Assembly (NCBI GenBank): GCA_022792835.1
Contig: JAAWBT010000039.1
Coordinates: 1-38,482 of the forward strand
Reading direction: 5' to 3'
Source: Lachnospiraceae bacterium
GTDB taxonomy: Bacteria; Bacillota; Clostridia; Lachnospirales; Lachnospiraceae
DNA length: 38,482 bases
Positions 23,779-32,148 of this stretch are shown piece by piece. The translations under genes were made by a program, and so were the position numbers. Positions within the stretch are counted from its first letter, which is position 1, and each line of letters begins with the position of its first letter. The notes under the pieces were generated by a model that ran no database searches, had not been told where the DNA came from, and saw only the letters and a list, made by a program, of their open reading frames with translations.

Positions 23779-25779
23779 CTAATATCCGTAGTTATAGAGC
23801 GTGTCTACAGGTTCCGTCTTCGCGCCTTCTTTCACGTCTCTGCCGTAGGGGAAGGCGATTTCATCCTCCATTTCCAGGCCGGAGGTGATTTCCAGACTTC
23901 CGTAAACGATTTTGCCTACCTCCACATACTGTTTGGTCAGTTGGTCCTCCTCGCCTTTTTTGTAAACATAATAGCGAGAGCCCTCCTCTCTGACAAAAGC
24001 CTGAGAAAGATAAATGGCATTTGGATCATAAGAAGAGGAATTGAGCCCTTCTACAGACAGATCCACCCCCTCACCGTTGGAGAGTTCTGCATCCCCCCGA
24101 ATTACGGCAGTAAAAGGATAGTAGGACATATTGGGGTTGCCGCCGTAATAATTGCCAGAAGAGGGAGAATTGCTGATGCTTGTGATCTCAGCCTCATAAG
24201 TCATTCCTGTGTTCCAGGAGTTTACAGTGACAGCCATGCCCTTTTCGATTTTTCCAAGAGCGGTTTCCGCCACAGAACCAGTGATGTAAAAGCCTTCCTC
24301 TCCGGTAACGCGGATCAAAGGGGAACCCTCCAGTTTGGCAGTGTCCTCGTCCAATACGGATTTTACAGTGCCGTTGACGGTGCTTTCGATCACGCCGTCA
24401 TCCACCTGTCGTCTAAGCTGTTTTAGTTCCAGCTCGGCAGTCCGTCTGTTCAGTTCAAGGTTCTTTAAGGTTTCTTCTTTTTCCTTGATCTGGGAGGCCA
24501 GTTCTTCCTTGGTGGGGCCAGAGGGGATTTCCATGCCAGGCCCCTCGACCCAGGGCTCATCCATACCAGGGTCATCGGGATTTTCCACTTCCGCACCGTT
24601 TAGAATCCAGGAGTGCAGGATGTAACCGGGAAGCTCAGGGGCATCTACCACGTCGAACTGATATACAATCTGGCCATCAAGGGCGGCCTGCAGAAAACTC
24701 CGCTCCACAGTCACATCTGGAGTGCAGAAAATCCGGTAAGGATTTTCCTTTGTGCCGTCGCCGGCGGGAATTCCCGGAGCCTCTTCCAGATTATAAGGGA
24801 TAGTATTTTCGTCTACGGTGCGATAAACGGTTTCTTTCCGGAGTTCTTCCGGGATTGCTGTGCCAGCCGTATTGTCAAAGAATTCTGCAACGTAGTCCCA
24901 GTCTACCTGGAAGCTGCTGACGATGGCAGTGGGATGGGCTGGGTCGTCGACAGTGTCAAAGATAGAGCAGTGGTGGTTCTTAAAGCACACTGCCAGATAT
25001 TCGCGGCTGACTGTGACCGGCTTCCCATCCGTCGGATAAATATAATAGCGGAAAGGGTTTTCCTTTGATCCGTCCCCTTTATAGGGCTCAGAGAGCTCCG
25101 TGATTTCCGTATAGACCTTCCCTTCCAGCTCCTGGTCTCCAGAAACAGGGGGAGTGTCAGGGGTGGGAGACTCATCGGGGCTTTCCGCAGGCGTAGTGTC
25201 CACCGAACTTGTAGTAGTCTCGGTCTCTTCAGGAGTCTCGGTTTCTCCAGGAGTTTCGGTCTCTCCAGGAGTCTCAGTCTCTCCGGGAGTCTCCAAACCG
25301 TCGGTGGCCTGTGTGTCACTGGTGGCCAGGCCCATTCCGGCCAGGGCATTGGGAGAGACAGCGGCCACTGGTTTTGTCTTTTTCAGCTGGTTAAGTTCAG
25401 CCTGGACATTCTGGATATTTAAGCCGATGCCCTCGACTTCCATCTCTTTCATCTCCAGCTCCAGGGAGGCCAAGGTAATGTCATAGGCGATCAGTGGATC
25501 CCCCACTCTGACCACGTCCCCCTCTTTTACATAAATGTCCGTGATGACCAGGCTCTCATTATAGGCGATTTCCTGGTTCAAATTGGTGGTCACATTGCCA
25601 TAGGGGGCAATGTCAGAACCGTTGTCCCAGTAGCCGCCGTTGTTCATATTGCTGACAGGGGCCACCTTTACCGGCTTTCCGCTGTTTTTAACTGCAAAAG
25701 AGATTCCGCCGACGGCCAGGGCGATCACGAGAACCACCGATACCAGGACGATGATCAGTTTCTTTTTTGAGGACTTCAT
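23779..25779 (-). CDS. HlyD/MacA-like adaptor with a large inserted duplicated domain (adaptor-2)
   Basis: A 666-residue membrane-fusion protein, far longer than the usual 350-450. One membrane helix (8-30), first half of a lipoyl domain (about 62-105), first coiled-coil arm (105-135), second arm (423-460) and second lipoyl half with the TVNGTVKSV motif (467-475), then beta-barrel and proximal domains. Residues about 136-422 are an insertion at the hairpin tip. The insertion contains a TPGETE repeat linker (163-187), a Pro/Ser/Thr-rich stretch, and two related modules beginning GDGSKENPFRYYIYP (235) and GDGTKENPYRIFCTP (340). The start ATG overlaps the upstream ATPase stop (ATGA). No homologue of the inserted domain is recognised. 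Confidence 0.9.
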   Translation of the reverse strand: MKSSKKKLIIVLVSVVLVIALAVGGISFAVKNSGKPVKVAPVSNMNNGGYWDNGSDIAPYGNVTTNLNQEIAYNESLVITDIYVKEGDVVRVGDPLIAYDITLASLELEMKEMEVEGIGLNIQNVQAELNQLKKTKPVAAVSPNALAGMGLATSDTQATDGLETPGETETPGETETPGETETPEETETTTSSVDTTPAESPDESPTPDTPPVSGDQELEGKVYTEITELSEPYKGDGSKENPFRYYIYPTDGKPVTVSREYLAVCFKNHHCSIFDTVDDPAHPTAIVSSFQVDWDYVAEFFDNTAGTAIPEELRKETVYRTVDENTIPYNLEEAPGIPAGDGTKENPYRIFCTPDVTVERSFLQAALDGQIVYQFDVVDAPELPGYILHSWILNGAEVENPDDPGMDEPWVEGPGMEIPSGPTKEELASQIKEKEETLKNLELNRRTAELELKQLRRQVDDGVIESTVNGTVKSVLDEDTAKLEGSPLIRVTGEEGFYITGSVAETALGKIEKGMAVTVNSWNTGMTYEAEITSISNSPSSGNYYGGNPNMSYYPFTAVIRGDAELSNGEGVDLSVEGLNSSSYDPNAIYLSQAFVREEGSRYYVYKKGEEDQLTKQYVEVGKIVYGSLEITSGLEMEDEIAFPYGRDVKEGAKTEPVDTLYNYGY
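25219..25293 (-). repeat. 18-bp tandem repeat encoding TPGETE units
   Basis: Four 18-base units inside adaptor-2 encode successive TPGETE / TPEETE hexapeptides, with mostly silent differences between units. A flexible linker is encoded; length variation between strains would be expected. Confidence 0.8.
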
Positions 25780-26462
25780 ACAAGCACCTCCCTTTCAGCG
25801 CTGCTTAAAATGCCGTCGCGGATCAGTACGGTGCGTCCCGCGTGGGCGGCGATCTCCGCATCGTGGGTAATCATAACTACTGTCATTCCCTCTTCATTTA
25901 ACTGCTTAAAAAGCTCCATAACCTGAAGACCTGAGGCCGAATCCAGGGCGCCGGTGGGTTCGTCGGCAAGCAGAATGTCCGGTTCCCCCACAATGGCGCG
26001 GGCGATGGCGACTCTCTGTTTCTGGCCGCCGGAGAGCTGGGTGGGTTTAAAATTCATGCGCTCCTCAAGGCCAACCTTCTTTAAAGCCTGGGCGGCCCGT
26101 TCCCTCCGCTCTTTTCGGGAAATTCCTGCATAGAGTAAGGGAAGAGCCACGTTGTCCAGGGCGCTCTGCCTGGGCAGCAGGTTGAAGCTCTGGAATACGA
26201 AGCCGATGGAACGGTTCCGCACTCTGGACATCTCTTTGTCTTTGTGATGGAGCAGGTCGTTTCCGTTCAGCTTATAAGTACCGGAGGTGGGAACATCCAG
26301 ACAACCGATGATGTTCATTAACGTGGTCTTTCCGGAACCGGAGGGCCCCATGATAGCCACGTATTCCCCTTTTTCCACATGGAGCGTCACGTCCTTTAAA
26401 ACGGGGACGGTCAGCTTTCCCTGGAGATAATCTTTAAAAATATGGTCAAGTTCAAGGATCAT
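25776..26462 (-). CDS. MacB/LolD-like ABC transporter ATPase
   Basis: A 228-residue ABC ATPase. P-loop GPSGSGKT (39-46), Q-loop [18 protein letters not shown], signature LSGGQKQR (143-150), Walker [13 protein letters not shown] (163-174), and switch region VMITHD. These are the hallmarks of the LolD/MacB/FtsE-like group, which pairs with FtsX-family permeases. It overlaps both neighbours by four bases (ATGA), which implies tight translational coupling and fixed stoichiometry with the two adaptors. Confidence 0.95.
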   Translation of the reverse strand: MILELDHIFKDYLQGKLTVPVLKDVTLHVEKGEYVAIMGPSGSGKTTLMNIIGCLDVPTSGTYKLNGNDLLHHKDKEMSRVRNRSIGFVFQSFNLLPRQSALDNVALPLLYAGISRKERRERAAQALKKVGLEERMNFKPTQLSGGQKQRVAIARAIVGEPDILLADEPTGALDSASGLQVMELFKQLNEEGMTVVMITHDAEIAAHAGRTVLIRDGILSSAEREVLV

Positions 26463-27844
26463 GGCGCAGCCTCCGTTTCCGGCAGAACCTCTCCTTCTGT
26501 GGGGGAGTTGTCGTCCAGAGGAACGCTGTCATCTGCAGGAGTATTGCCTTCTGGAAGCATGCCGTCATCTCCGCCGTCGGGAGAGATGATCTCTTCATTG
26601 CCTTCCGGACCCATGCCCTCTTCTCCTTCCGCAGGAAGCATATCCACATCCCCGCCGGTCATGCCGCCTGAGACACCGCCGATATTTTTCTGGACGGGAG
26701 CGCCCTTTTTGCAGTCGTCGCTGGGCCATACGATATAGTCAGAAGCTTTTAAACCGTCTAAGATCTCCCAGGTGTCCATTTCTTCGTCATAGCCGCCCAG
26801 AGTCACTGCCCTCTTCTCCAGCTTATCGCCGTCGCCGGCCGCCCATACATAAGGGTCGCCGTCGCCCTGAACGATGTAGGGAGACATTAACCACATGCCG
26901 TCCTTTTTCTCCTGGCCCAGATCTGGCTCCAGGTAGACATGCTGTCCCAACATCAGGCCGTCGCTGGAATCCAGAGTGACATAGAAAGGATATTTAGAAG
27001 CCTGGGCGCTGACATCGGAGCTCTCCATCATATAGCCGCTGTTATTGGAAATGGGCTTTTCCGTATCAATGCTGTCCACTACGCCGGCCCAGGTGATGGA
27101 TTCATCCACTCTGGAATGGACCGTAATCGGCATGCCGGGAAAGAGATTCTGCATATTCTGTTCGCTGATGGTTCCCTTGACCCGATATTTTCCCACTCCG
27201 AGAATACTCATGAAAGGCTGCATTTCTCCTGAATAATTGTCATAGGTGGGATTTTCATTGATCTCCTGGACAATGCCCGCGATGGTAGAAGTCACCACGG
27301 AAGATTCCATGGACTTTTTCAGCCGGTCGATTTCCAGCTCTTTTACTTTATAATTGTACTCTTCCTGCTTGACGTTCATCTGTGCTTCCTGGATCTGAGT
27401 CGTGTAGGAAAGCTGCTCGCTGGCCGCGGCCTTTTTTTTCGCTTTTGTGAGCTCGTCGATCTGGGCGTTGATGGTATCAATGCTGTTGGAAATTTTCTCC
27501 AGCTCCAGATTTGCCTGCTCCAGCTTCAGATTCATATCTTCAGTGTCGTATTCGAAAAGAGGGGTGCCGATCTCCACGGACTGCCCTTTTTCCACCAGGA
27601 TATCCTTTACAGTCTGGTCAGATTCCAACTGAATCTTCAGCGTGTTCTGTGCCTCGACTACGCCGGAAAAGCGATTCTGGGCTCCAAGCCCCACGCCGGT
27701 CAGAAGGCCGACAGAATCGGCATAAAGCGTGATTTCTTCGCCGCTTTCAGAACCATTGTCCGACGAAGAGAACTTCCAGATGGCTATGCCGGCAATGGCC
27801 GCCACCAGGATAACACAAATGGCGGCAATGATTTTTTTCTTCAT
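26459..27844 (-). CDS. HlyD/MacA-like adaptor with an acidic C-terminal tail (adaptor-1)
   Basis: A 461-residue membrane-fusion protein. One membrane helix (4-25), first lipoyl half with ILVEKGQSVEIGTPLFEYD (about 82-100), a coiled-coil hairpin (about 103-170), second lipoyl half around SSVVTSTIAGIVQEI, then beta-barrel domains. The last 65 residues are disordered and rich in Glu, Asp, Gly and Pro with repeated MLPEG/MGPEG-like units, not part of ordinary adaptors. GGAGGGTACC precedes the start. First gene of the exporter operon; a second, different adaptor is encoded two genes later, which is unusual. Confidence 0.92.
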   Translation of the reverse strand: MKKKIIAAICVILVAAIAGIAIWKFSSSDNGSESGEEITLYADSVGLLTGVGLGAQNRFSGVVEAQNTLKIQLESDQTVKDILVEKGQSVEIGTPLFEYDTEDMNLKLEQANLELEKISNSIDTINAQIDELTKAKKKAAASEQLSYTTQIQEAQMNVKQEEYNYKVKELEIDRLKKSMESSVVTSTIAGIVQEINENPTYDNYSGEMQPFMSILGVGKYRVKGTISEQNMQNLFPGMPITVHSRVDESITWAGVVDSIDTEKPISNNSGYMMESSDVSAQASKYPFYVTLDSSDGLMLGQHVYLEPDLGQEKKDGMWLMSPYIVQGDGDPYVWAAGDGDKLEKRAVTLGGYDEEMDTWEILDGLKASDYIVWPSDDCKKGAPVQKNIGGVSGGMTGGDVDMLPAEGEEGMGPEGNEEIISPDGGDDGMLPEGNTPADDSVPLDDNSPTEGEVLPETEAAP

Positions 27845-27876
27845 AGGTACCCTCCAATTCGTTTGACATTACCTAC

Positions 27877-27905
27877 ATTTTAACAGATAATAAGTAAGAT
27901 ATAAA
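27877..27905 (-). promoter_or_regulatory. Candidate activator-dependent promoter of the exporter operon
   Basis: On the minus strand TAAAAT (27882-27877) with a poor -35 position TTTATA (27905-27900) 17 bases upstream. The weak -35 next to a regulator-type direct repeat suggests dependence on an activator. Confidence 0.4.
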
Positions 27906-27911
27906 CAAGGA

Positions 27912-27930
27912 AATTCTTAAGAATTCTTAA
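27912..27930. promoter_or_regulatory. OmpR-family-type direct repeat upstream of the exporter operon
   Basis: AATTCTTAA at 27912-27920 and again at 27922-27930, a period of ten bases (one helical turn), as is usual for tandem OmpR/PhoB-type response-regulator sites. It also reads as a palindrome around the centre. No two-component system gene is present in the window, so the regulator would be elsewhere. Confidence 0.5.
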
Positions 27931-28010
27931 TGAAATTGTAACGTTTGTGAAGCCGGAATAAATTATGATAATTTTTTAGCAAAAAATGATCTGTACAGGG
28001 CAGCAGGAGA

Positions 28011-28039
28011 TTGCCATCGGCGAAAAAAAATGTTATGAT
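28011..28039 (+). promoter_or_regulatory. Promoter of the S1-domain / alarmone synthetase operon
   Basis: TTGCCA (28011-28016), 17-base spacer, TATGAT (28034-28039), 34 bases before the start codon. Confidence 0.6.
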
Positions 28040-28072
28040 AGAACTAACTATCAGAGAACGGAGGGGATACCC

Positions 28073-28984
28073 ATGGAAGAGCGTGTGGAAACAATGGATG
28101 ATTACAAGAAGGAGCTGGATGCCTCTTTTAAAAAAGCAGAAGAAGGCGATGTCCTGACGGGAACGGTGATCGGAGTGGAAGATGATGAGATCACGGTGGA
28201 TTTACAGTCTTACTCAGAAGGCATTATCAAAAAAGAGCATTTCAGCAACAACCCGGACTGTGTATTAAAGGATGAGGTCCAGAAAGGTGATGAGATTACG
28301 GCCAAGGTCATCAAGGCAGATGACGGCCAGGGACATGTGCTTTTGTCGAAAAAAGAGGCCAATGATATGGCGGCATGGGACAGGATGGAGAAATGCCTGG
28401 AGGATAAGAGCGCCATTCAGGTAAAGGTGGATGGGATTGTAAAGGGCGGCGCAGTCGCTTATGTGGATGGACTGCGCGGTTTTATTCCAGCCTCCAAGCT
28501 GGATATTTCCTATGTGGAGAATCTGGAGGAATGGCTTGGAAAAGAGCTTTCCGTGCAGGCTGTCACCGTGGATAGGGAAGCTAAGAAGCTGGTCCTTTCC
28601 GCAAGAGATCTGGCTTATGCGAAACGCCAGGAGGAGCGGAAGAAAAAGATCGCGGCCTGCGAGGTGGGCGCTGTCTCAGAGGGCGTGGTGGAGACCATTC
28701 AGAGTTATGGGGCTTTTGTGAGGCTGGACAACGGTGTGACCGGACTGCTCCATGTGTCTCAGATCAGCGACAAACGGATTAAGACGCCGGCGGCAGTTTT
28801 GAGTGAAGGCCAGAAGGTCACAGTGAAGATTACCGCTGTAAAGGACGGTCGTGTGAGCCTCAGCATGAAGGCGCTTCACGATGTGAGTGAGCCGGAGGAT
28901 ACCGGAAGCCACGGAGATTACGTGGAAGAGGGAAGAGCTTTTACAAGTCTGGGTTCTCTGCTTAAGGGGATTAAGCTGGATTAG
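28073..28984 (+). CDS. S1 RNA-binding domain protein (ribosomal protein S1-like)
   Basis: A 303-residue protein with three S1 (OB-fold) modules at about 25-94, 113-178 and 197-267. The third is the most typical (EGVVETIQSYGAFVRLDNGVTGLLHVSQISD). Firmicute proteins of this kind resemble shortened S1 and bind RNA or ribosomes. The ATG at 28073 has GGAGGGG upstream, whereas the longer frame starting at 27986 begins upstream of the promoter's -10 box. It is the first gene of an operon with an alarmone synthetase and an RmlD-like reductase. Confidence 0.9.
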   Translation: MEERVETMDDYKKELDASFKKAEEGDVLTGTVIGVEDDEITVDLQSYSEGIIKKEHFSNNPDCVLKDEVQKGDEITAKVIKADDGQGHVLLSKKEANDMAAWDRMEKCLEDKSAIQVKVDGIVKGGAVAYVDGLRGFIPASKLDISYVENLEEWLGKELSVQAVTVDREAKKLVLSARDLAYAKRQEERKKKIAACEVGAVSEGVVETIQSYGAFVRLDNGVTGLLHVSQISDKRIKTPAAVLSEGQKVTVKITAVKDGRVSLSMKALHDVSEPEDTGSHGDYVEEGRAFTSLGSLLKGIKLD

Positions 28985-29008
28985 ATCAAAGGTCTGGGGG
29001 AAGCTTTC

Positions 29009-29659
29009 ATGGAGATACCACATTTACCGGAGGAGTATGACCAGCTGGACCAGTGGAAGACGCTGATGCTTCTTTATAATGCAGCGCTCCAGGAGGTTCA
29101 GGCAAGAGTCAATGTGCTGAACGATGAGTTTCATCATATCAATGATTACAACCCGATCGAGCATGTGAAGGCCAGGATCAAATCGCCGGAGAGTATTGTA
29201 AAAAAGCTGAAACGACTGGGCTGTGAAGCGACCATAGACAATATGTACCGGGAGCTTCATGATATTGCAGGTATTCGTATCATCTGTTCGTTTACGTCGG
29301 ATATTTATTATCTTGCAGAAGCGATTGCCAGGCAGGACGACATGCAGGTGGAGATGGTAAAGGATTATATCGCCCATCCTAAACCCAATGGCTACCGCAG
29401 TTATCACATGGTAGTGGTGGTGCCCATTTATCTGTCCAGCGGCCGGGTGCAGATGCGGGTGGAGATTCAGATCCGGACCATTGCCATGGATTTCTGGGCC
29501 AGCCTGGAGCATAAGATTCATTACAAATTTGAGGGGGCGGCTCCGGCGCATATGCAGGAGAGCCTGAAAGAGTGCGCCGACATGGCAGCTCTCCTGGACG
29601 AGCAGATGCTGGCGCTTAATGAGTCTTTGCAGAAAGCGGGAGAGGAGACGGAAAAATGA
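29009..29659 (+). CDS. relQ: Small alarmone synthetase, (p)ppGpp synthetase of the RelQ/YjbM type
   Basis: A 216-residue stand-alone synthetase domain, with no HD hydrolase or TGS/ACT domains. Signature segments are RIKSPESIVKKLKR (56-69), the metal-binding Asp in DIAGIRI (85-91), NGYRSYH (127-133) and EIQIRT (152-157). It transfers pyrophosphate from ATP to GTP or GDP in the cytosol. Length matches RelQ/YjbM of Firmicutes. GGGGGAAG precedes the start, 24 bases after the S1 gene. Its stop overlaps the next gene by four bases (ATGA). Assignment to RelQ rather than RelP is by length and C-terminal helix, so moderately sure. Confidence 0.92.
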   Translation: MEIPHLPEEYDQLDQWKTLMLLYNAALQEVQARVNVLNDEFHHINDYNPIEHVKARIKSPESIVKKLKRLGCEATIDNMYRELHDIAGIRIICSFTSDIYYLAEAIARQDDMQVEMVKDYIAHPKPNGYRSYHMVVVVPIYLSSGRVQMRVEIQIRTIAMDFWASLEHKIHYKFEGAAPAHMQESLKECADMAALLDEQMLALNESLQKAGEETEK

Positions 29660-30513
29660 ACGGATTGAACGTGTGGATCGCAGGAGCGGACGGACAGCTG
29701 GGCTGTGCGGTTCGTGAGACTTTAAGTGGGAACAGGGCTGTCCGGGTTCTGACTTCAGATTTGGACGTGGATGTGACCTGTCTGGAAGCGGTGGAAGCTT
29801 TTGCAGGTGAGAACAGTCCAGACGTGATCATTAACTGTGCCGGGATGACAGACCTGGCCAAATGTGAACGAAACGAAGAAAAAGCCTACCGGGTCAATGC
29901 TCTGGGGGCGAGGAATCTTGCCATTGCCGCCAGAAAGGCTTCGGCGAAGCTGATTCATCTTTCTACGGACGATGTGTTTGACGGTACGGCGAAGCGGCCG
30001 TTGACAGAGTTTGATCAGGTGAACCCTCTTACGGTGTATGGAAAGTCCAAGCTGGCCGGGGAGAATTTTGTCCGGGAGCTGGCGTCTAGGCATATGATTG
30101 TCAGAAGCTCCTGGATTTACGGAAAAACAAAAAATAATTTTGTCAGTTATATTTTAGAAGGACTTTTGATGGAAGATACCATTTATGTGGCGGTGGATCA
30201 GATCAGTACACCCACCAGCGCCATTGAGCTGGCGAAATTCGTTGTGAAACTGATAGATTCGGAGGAGTACGGTATTTATCACGCCTCCTGTGAGGGAATG
30301 TGCAGCAGGTACGAGTTTGCGAAAGAGATTGTCAGGCTTTCTGGCAAAAAAGTGAATATTGAACCTCATGCGGCGGGAGAAAACCCTTCGGTGGTCAATC
30401 GTCCCAGGTACACCCTTCTGGATAATTTTATGCTGAAAGTTTCCGGTATCTATCAGATGCCAGACTGGAAGGAGGCCCTGGCGGCCTTTATGGCAGAAAG
30501 GACATCCGGATAG
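29656..30513 (+). CDS. RmlD-like dTDP-4-dehydrorhamnose reductase / SDR-extended family
   Basis: A 285-residue NAD(P)-binding protein. Nucleotide-binding GADGQLG (10-16), STDDVFDG (103-110, where most RmlD have Tyr at the second Asp), catalytic YGKSK with Tyr128 and Lys132, and the RmlD-type region RSSWIYG. RmlD makes dTDP-L-rhamnose, but no rmlABC genes are near, and MAT2B-like relatives share the fold, so the substrate is uncertain. Translationally coupled to the alarmone synthetase by an ATGA overlap. Confidence 0.85.
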   Translation: MNGLNVWIAGADGQLGCAVRETLSGNRAVRVLTSDLDVDVTCLEAVEAFAGENSPDVIINCAGMTDLAKCERNEEKAYRVNALGARNLAIAARKASAKLIHLSTDDVFDGTAKRPLTEFDQVNPLTVYGKSKLAGENFVRELASRHMIVRSSWIYGKTKNNFVSYILEGLLMEDTIYVAVDQISTPTSAIELAKFVVKLIDSEEYGIYHASCEGMCSRYEFAKEIVRLSGKKVNIEPHAAGENPSVVNRPRYTLLDNFMLKVSGIYQMPDWKEALAAFMAERTSG

Positions 30514-30590
30514 TAAAAATGCCTATGCCGGGCGGCGCTGGCACTGGTGATTTTTGTATACCCGGACAAAGGGAAAGCAGAGAAAAAGGG

Positions 30591-30628
30591 ATCACTTAAC
30601 AATCTATGGTTTAAGTGATTCTTTTTTT
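30591..30628 (+). terminator. Intrinsic terminator after the RmlD-like gene
   Basis: Perfect 9-bp stem (30591-30599 with 30611-30619) followed by TCTTTTTTT. Confidence 0.88.
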
Positions 30629-30685
30629 ATATTCTTTTGTGGAATTCGCCCTAAAATATGTTTTTTTTTGAATACAGTTTAGGTG

Positions 30686-30714
30686 TTGACAGATGGCGGA
30701 TTCTGCGAAATAAT
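30686..30714 (+). promoter_or_regulatory. Promoter of glutamate dehydrogenase
   Basis: TTGACA (30686-30691), 17-base spacer, AATAAT (30709-30714), about 75 bases upstream of the start codon. Confidence 0.65.
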
Positions 30715-30790
30715 GAGGACAGACGGTGACGCTACATGGGGGTGTAGAGGATACCTGATACTACTAAATTCCTTAAAGGAGGATTTTGTT

Positions 30791-32047
30791 ATGGGAAATT
30801 ATAATCCTTATGACAACGTGCTGGCAGTTGTAGAAAACGCAGCAAAGGTACTGGGATACGATGAGGCTGATTACGAGGCGCTTAAATATCCTGAGAGAGA
30901 ATTGAAGGTTGCCATTCCGGTACAGATGGATGACGGAAAAGTAAAGGTGTTTGAGGGCTTCCGCGTACAGCATTCTACCAGCCGCGGACCGGCTAAGGGC
31001 GGTGTGCGTTTCCATCCCAATGTAAACCAGGACGAAGTCAAGGCTCTGGCTGCATGGATGACCTTTAAGTGTGCTGTGGTCAACATCCCTTACGGCGGCG
31101 CCAAGGGCGGCGTAATCTGTGATCCTACCACCTTATCCGAAGGTGAAATGAGAAGAATTACCAGAAGATTTACTGCCATGATCGCTCCCATCATCGGGCC
31201 GGAGCAGGATGTTCCCGCTCCCGACGTAGGAACCAATGCCAAGGTTATGGGCTGGATGATGGATACATACAGCATGTTAAAGGGTCACTGTGTACCGGGT
31301 GTTGTTACCGGAAAGCCCATTGAGATCGGCGGGGCTCTGGGACGTAACGAGGCCACTGGCCGCGGCGTTATGATTACCACGAAGAATACTCTTGCAAAAC
31401 TTGGCATGGAGATGGCCGGAACTCCTGTTGTAGTACAGGGTATGGGTAACGTAGGAAGTATTTCTGCCAAACTGCTTCACGCAGAAGGCATGAAGGTGAT
31501 TGGTGTCAGCGATGTATCCGGCGGCATCACCTGCAAGGATGGTCTGGATATTCCCGGAATCCTGGAATTCCTGAAAACACCCAGAGCGCTTCTGAAAGAT
31601 TATAACGCTCCCGGGGTAGAGCATATCAGCAACGACGAGCTTTTGACTCTGGAGACGACGGTTTTAGTGCCTGCAGCTTTGGAGAATCAGATCCACAAAG
31701 ACAATGCAGATAAGATCAACTGCAAGGTTATCATCGAGGCAGCCAACGGTCCTACTACTGTGGAGGCTGACGAGATTCTCAAGAAGAGAGGAATCCTCCT
31801 GATTCCTGACATTCTGGCGAATGCCGGCGGCGTGGTTGTATCCTATTTCGAGTGGGTACAGAACATTCAGTCCATGTACTGGACCGAGGAAGACGTCAAC
31901 AAGAGGCTGAAAGAGATCATGGATCGTGCTTTCGAGTCTGTATGGGATATCGCAAAGGAAAAAGGCGTGGAGCCCAGAATCGGCGCTTACCTGATTGCCA
32001 TTAAGAGAACTGTAGATGCCAAGAAGCTGAGAGGTATCTGGCCGTAA
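30791..32047 (+). CDS. gdhA: Glutamate dehydrogenase (Glu/Leu/Phe/Val family)
   Basis: A 418-residue dehydrogenase of the short hexameric type (RocG/GudB-like). Substrate-domain segments RGPAKGGVRFHP (65-76) and IPYGGAKGGV (99-108, catalytic Lys105), the PAPDVGTNAKVMGWMMDTYS block, and a Rossmann segment with GMGNVGS are visible. It interconverts glutamate with 2-oxoglutarate and ammonia, and so could regenerate the amino-group acceptor for the aminotransferases in this window. AAAGGAGG precedes ATG 30791, and the promoter overlaps the extended frame upstream, which rules out the longer start. Coenzyme not assigned. Confidence 0.96.
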   Translation: MGNYNPYDNVLAVVENAAKVLGYDEADYEALKYPERELKVAIPVQMDDGKVKVFEGFRVQHSTSRGPAKGGVRFHPNVNQDEVKALAAWMTFKCAVVNIPYGGAKGGVICDPTTLSEGEMRRITRRFTAMIAPIIGPEQDVPAPDVGTNAKVMGWMMDTYSMLKGHCVPGVVTGKPIEIGGALGRNEATGRGVMITTKNTLAKLGMEMAGTPVVVQGMGNVGSISAKLLHAEGMKVIGVSDVSGGITCKDGLDIPGILEFLKTPRALLKDYNAPGVEHISNDELLTLETTVLVPAALENQIHKDNADKINCKVIIEAANGPTTVEADEILKKRGILLIPDILANAGGVVVSYFEWVQNIQSMYWTEEDVNKRLKEIMDRAFESVWDIAKEKGVEPRIGAYLIAIKRTVDAKKLRGIWP

Positions 32048-32082
32048 GCTTTTGACAGCTATGCTTTAATTCATATTGAAAC

Positions 32083-32141
32083 GAGAAAAATCGGCTCTTT
32101 TCGATTCGGCATTGTTCGAATGGGAGGAGCCGTTTTTTCTC
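32083..32141. terminator. Terminator between convergent gdhA and the DeoR gene
   Basis: A 15-bp stem (32083-32097 with 32127-32141, one mismatch) with A-tract on the left and T-tract on the right, so it can work in both directions. The 29-base centre contains a further small inverted repeat. Confidence 0.8.
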
Positions 32142-32148
32142 ATATTTG

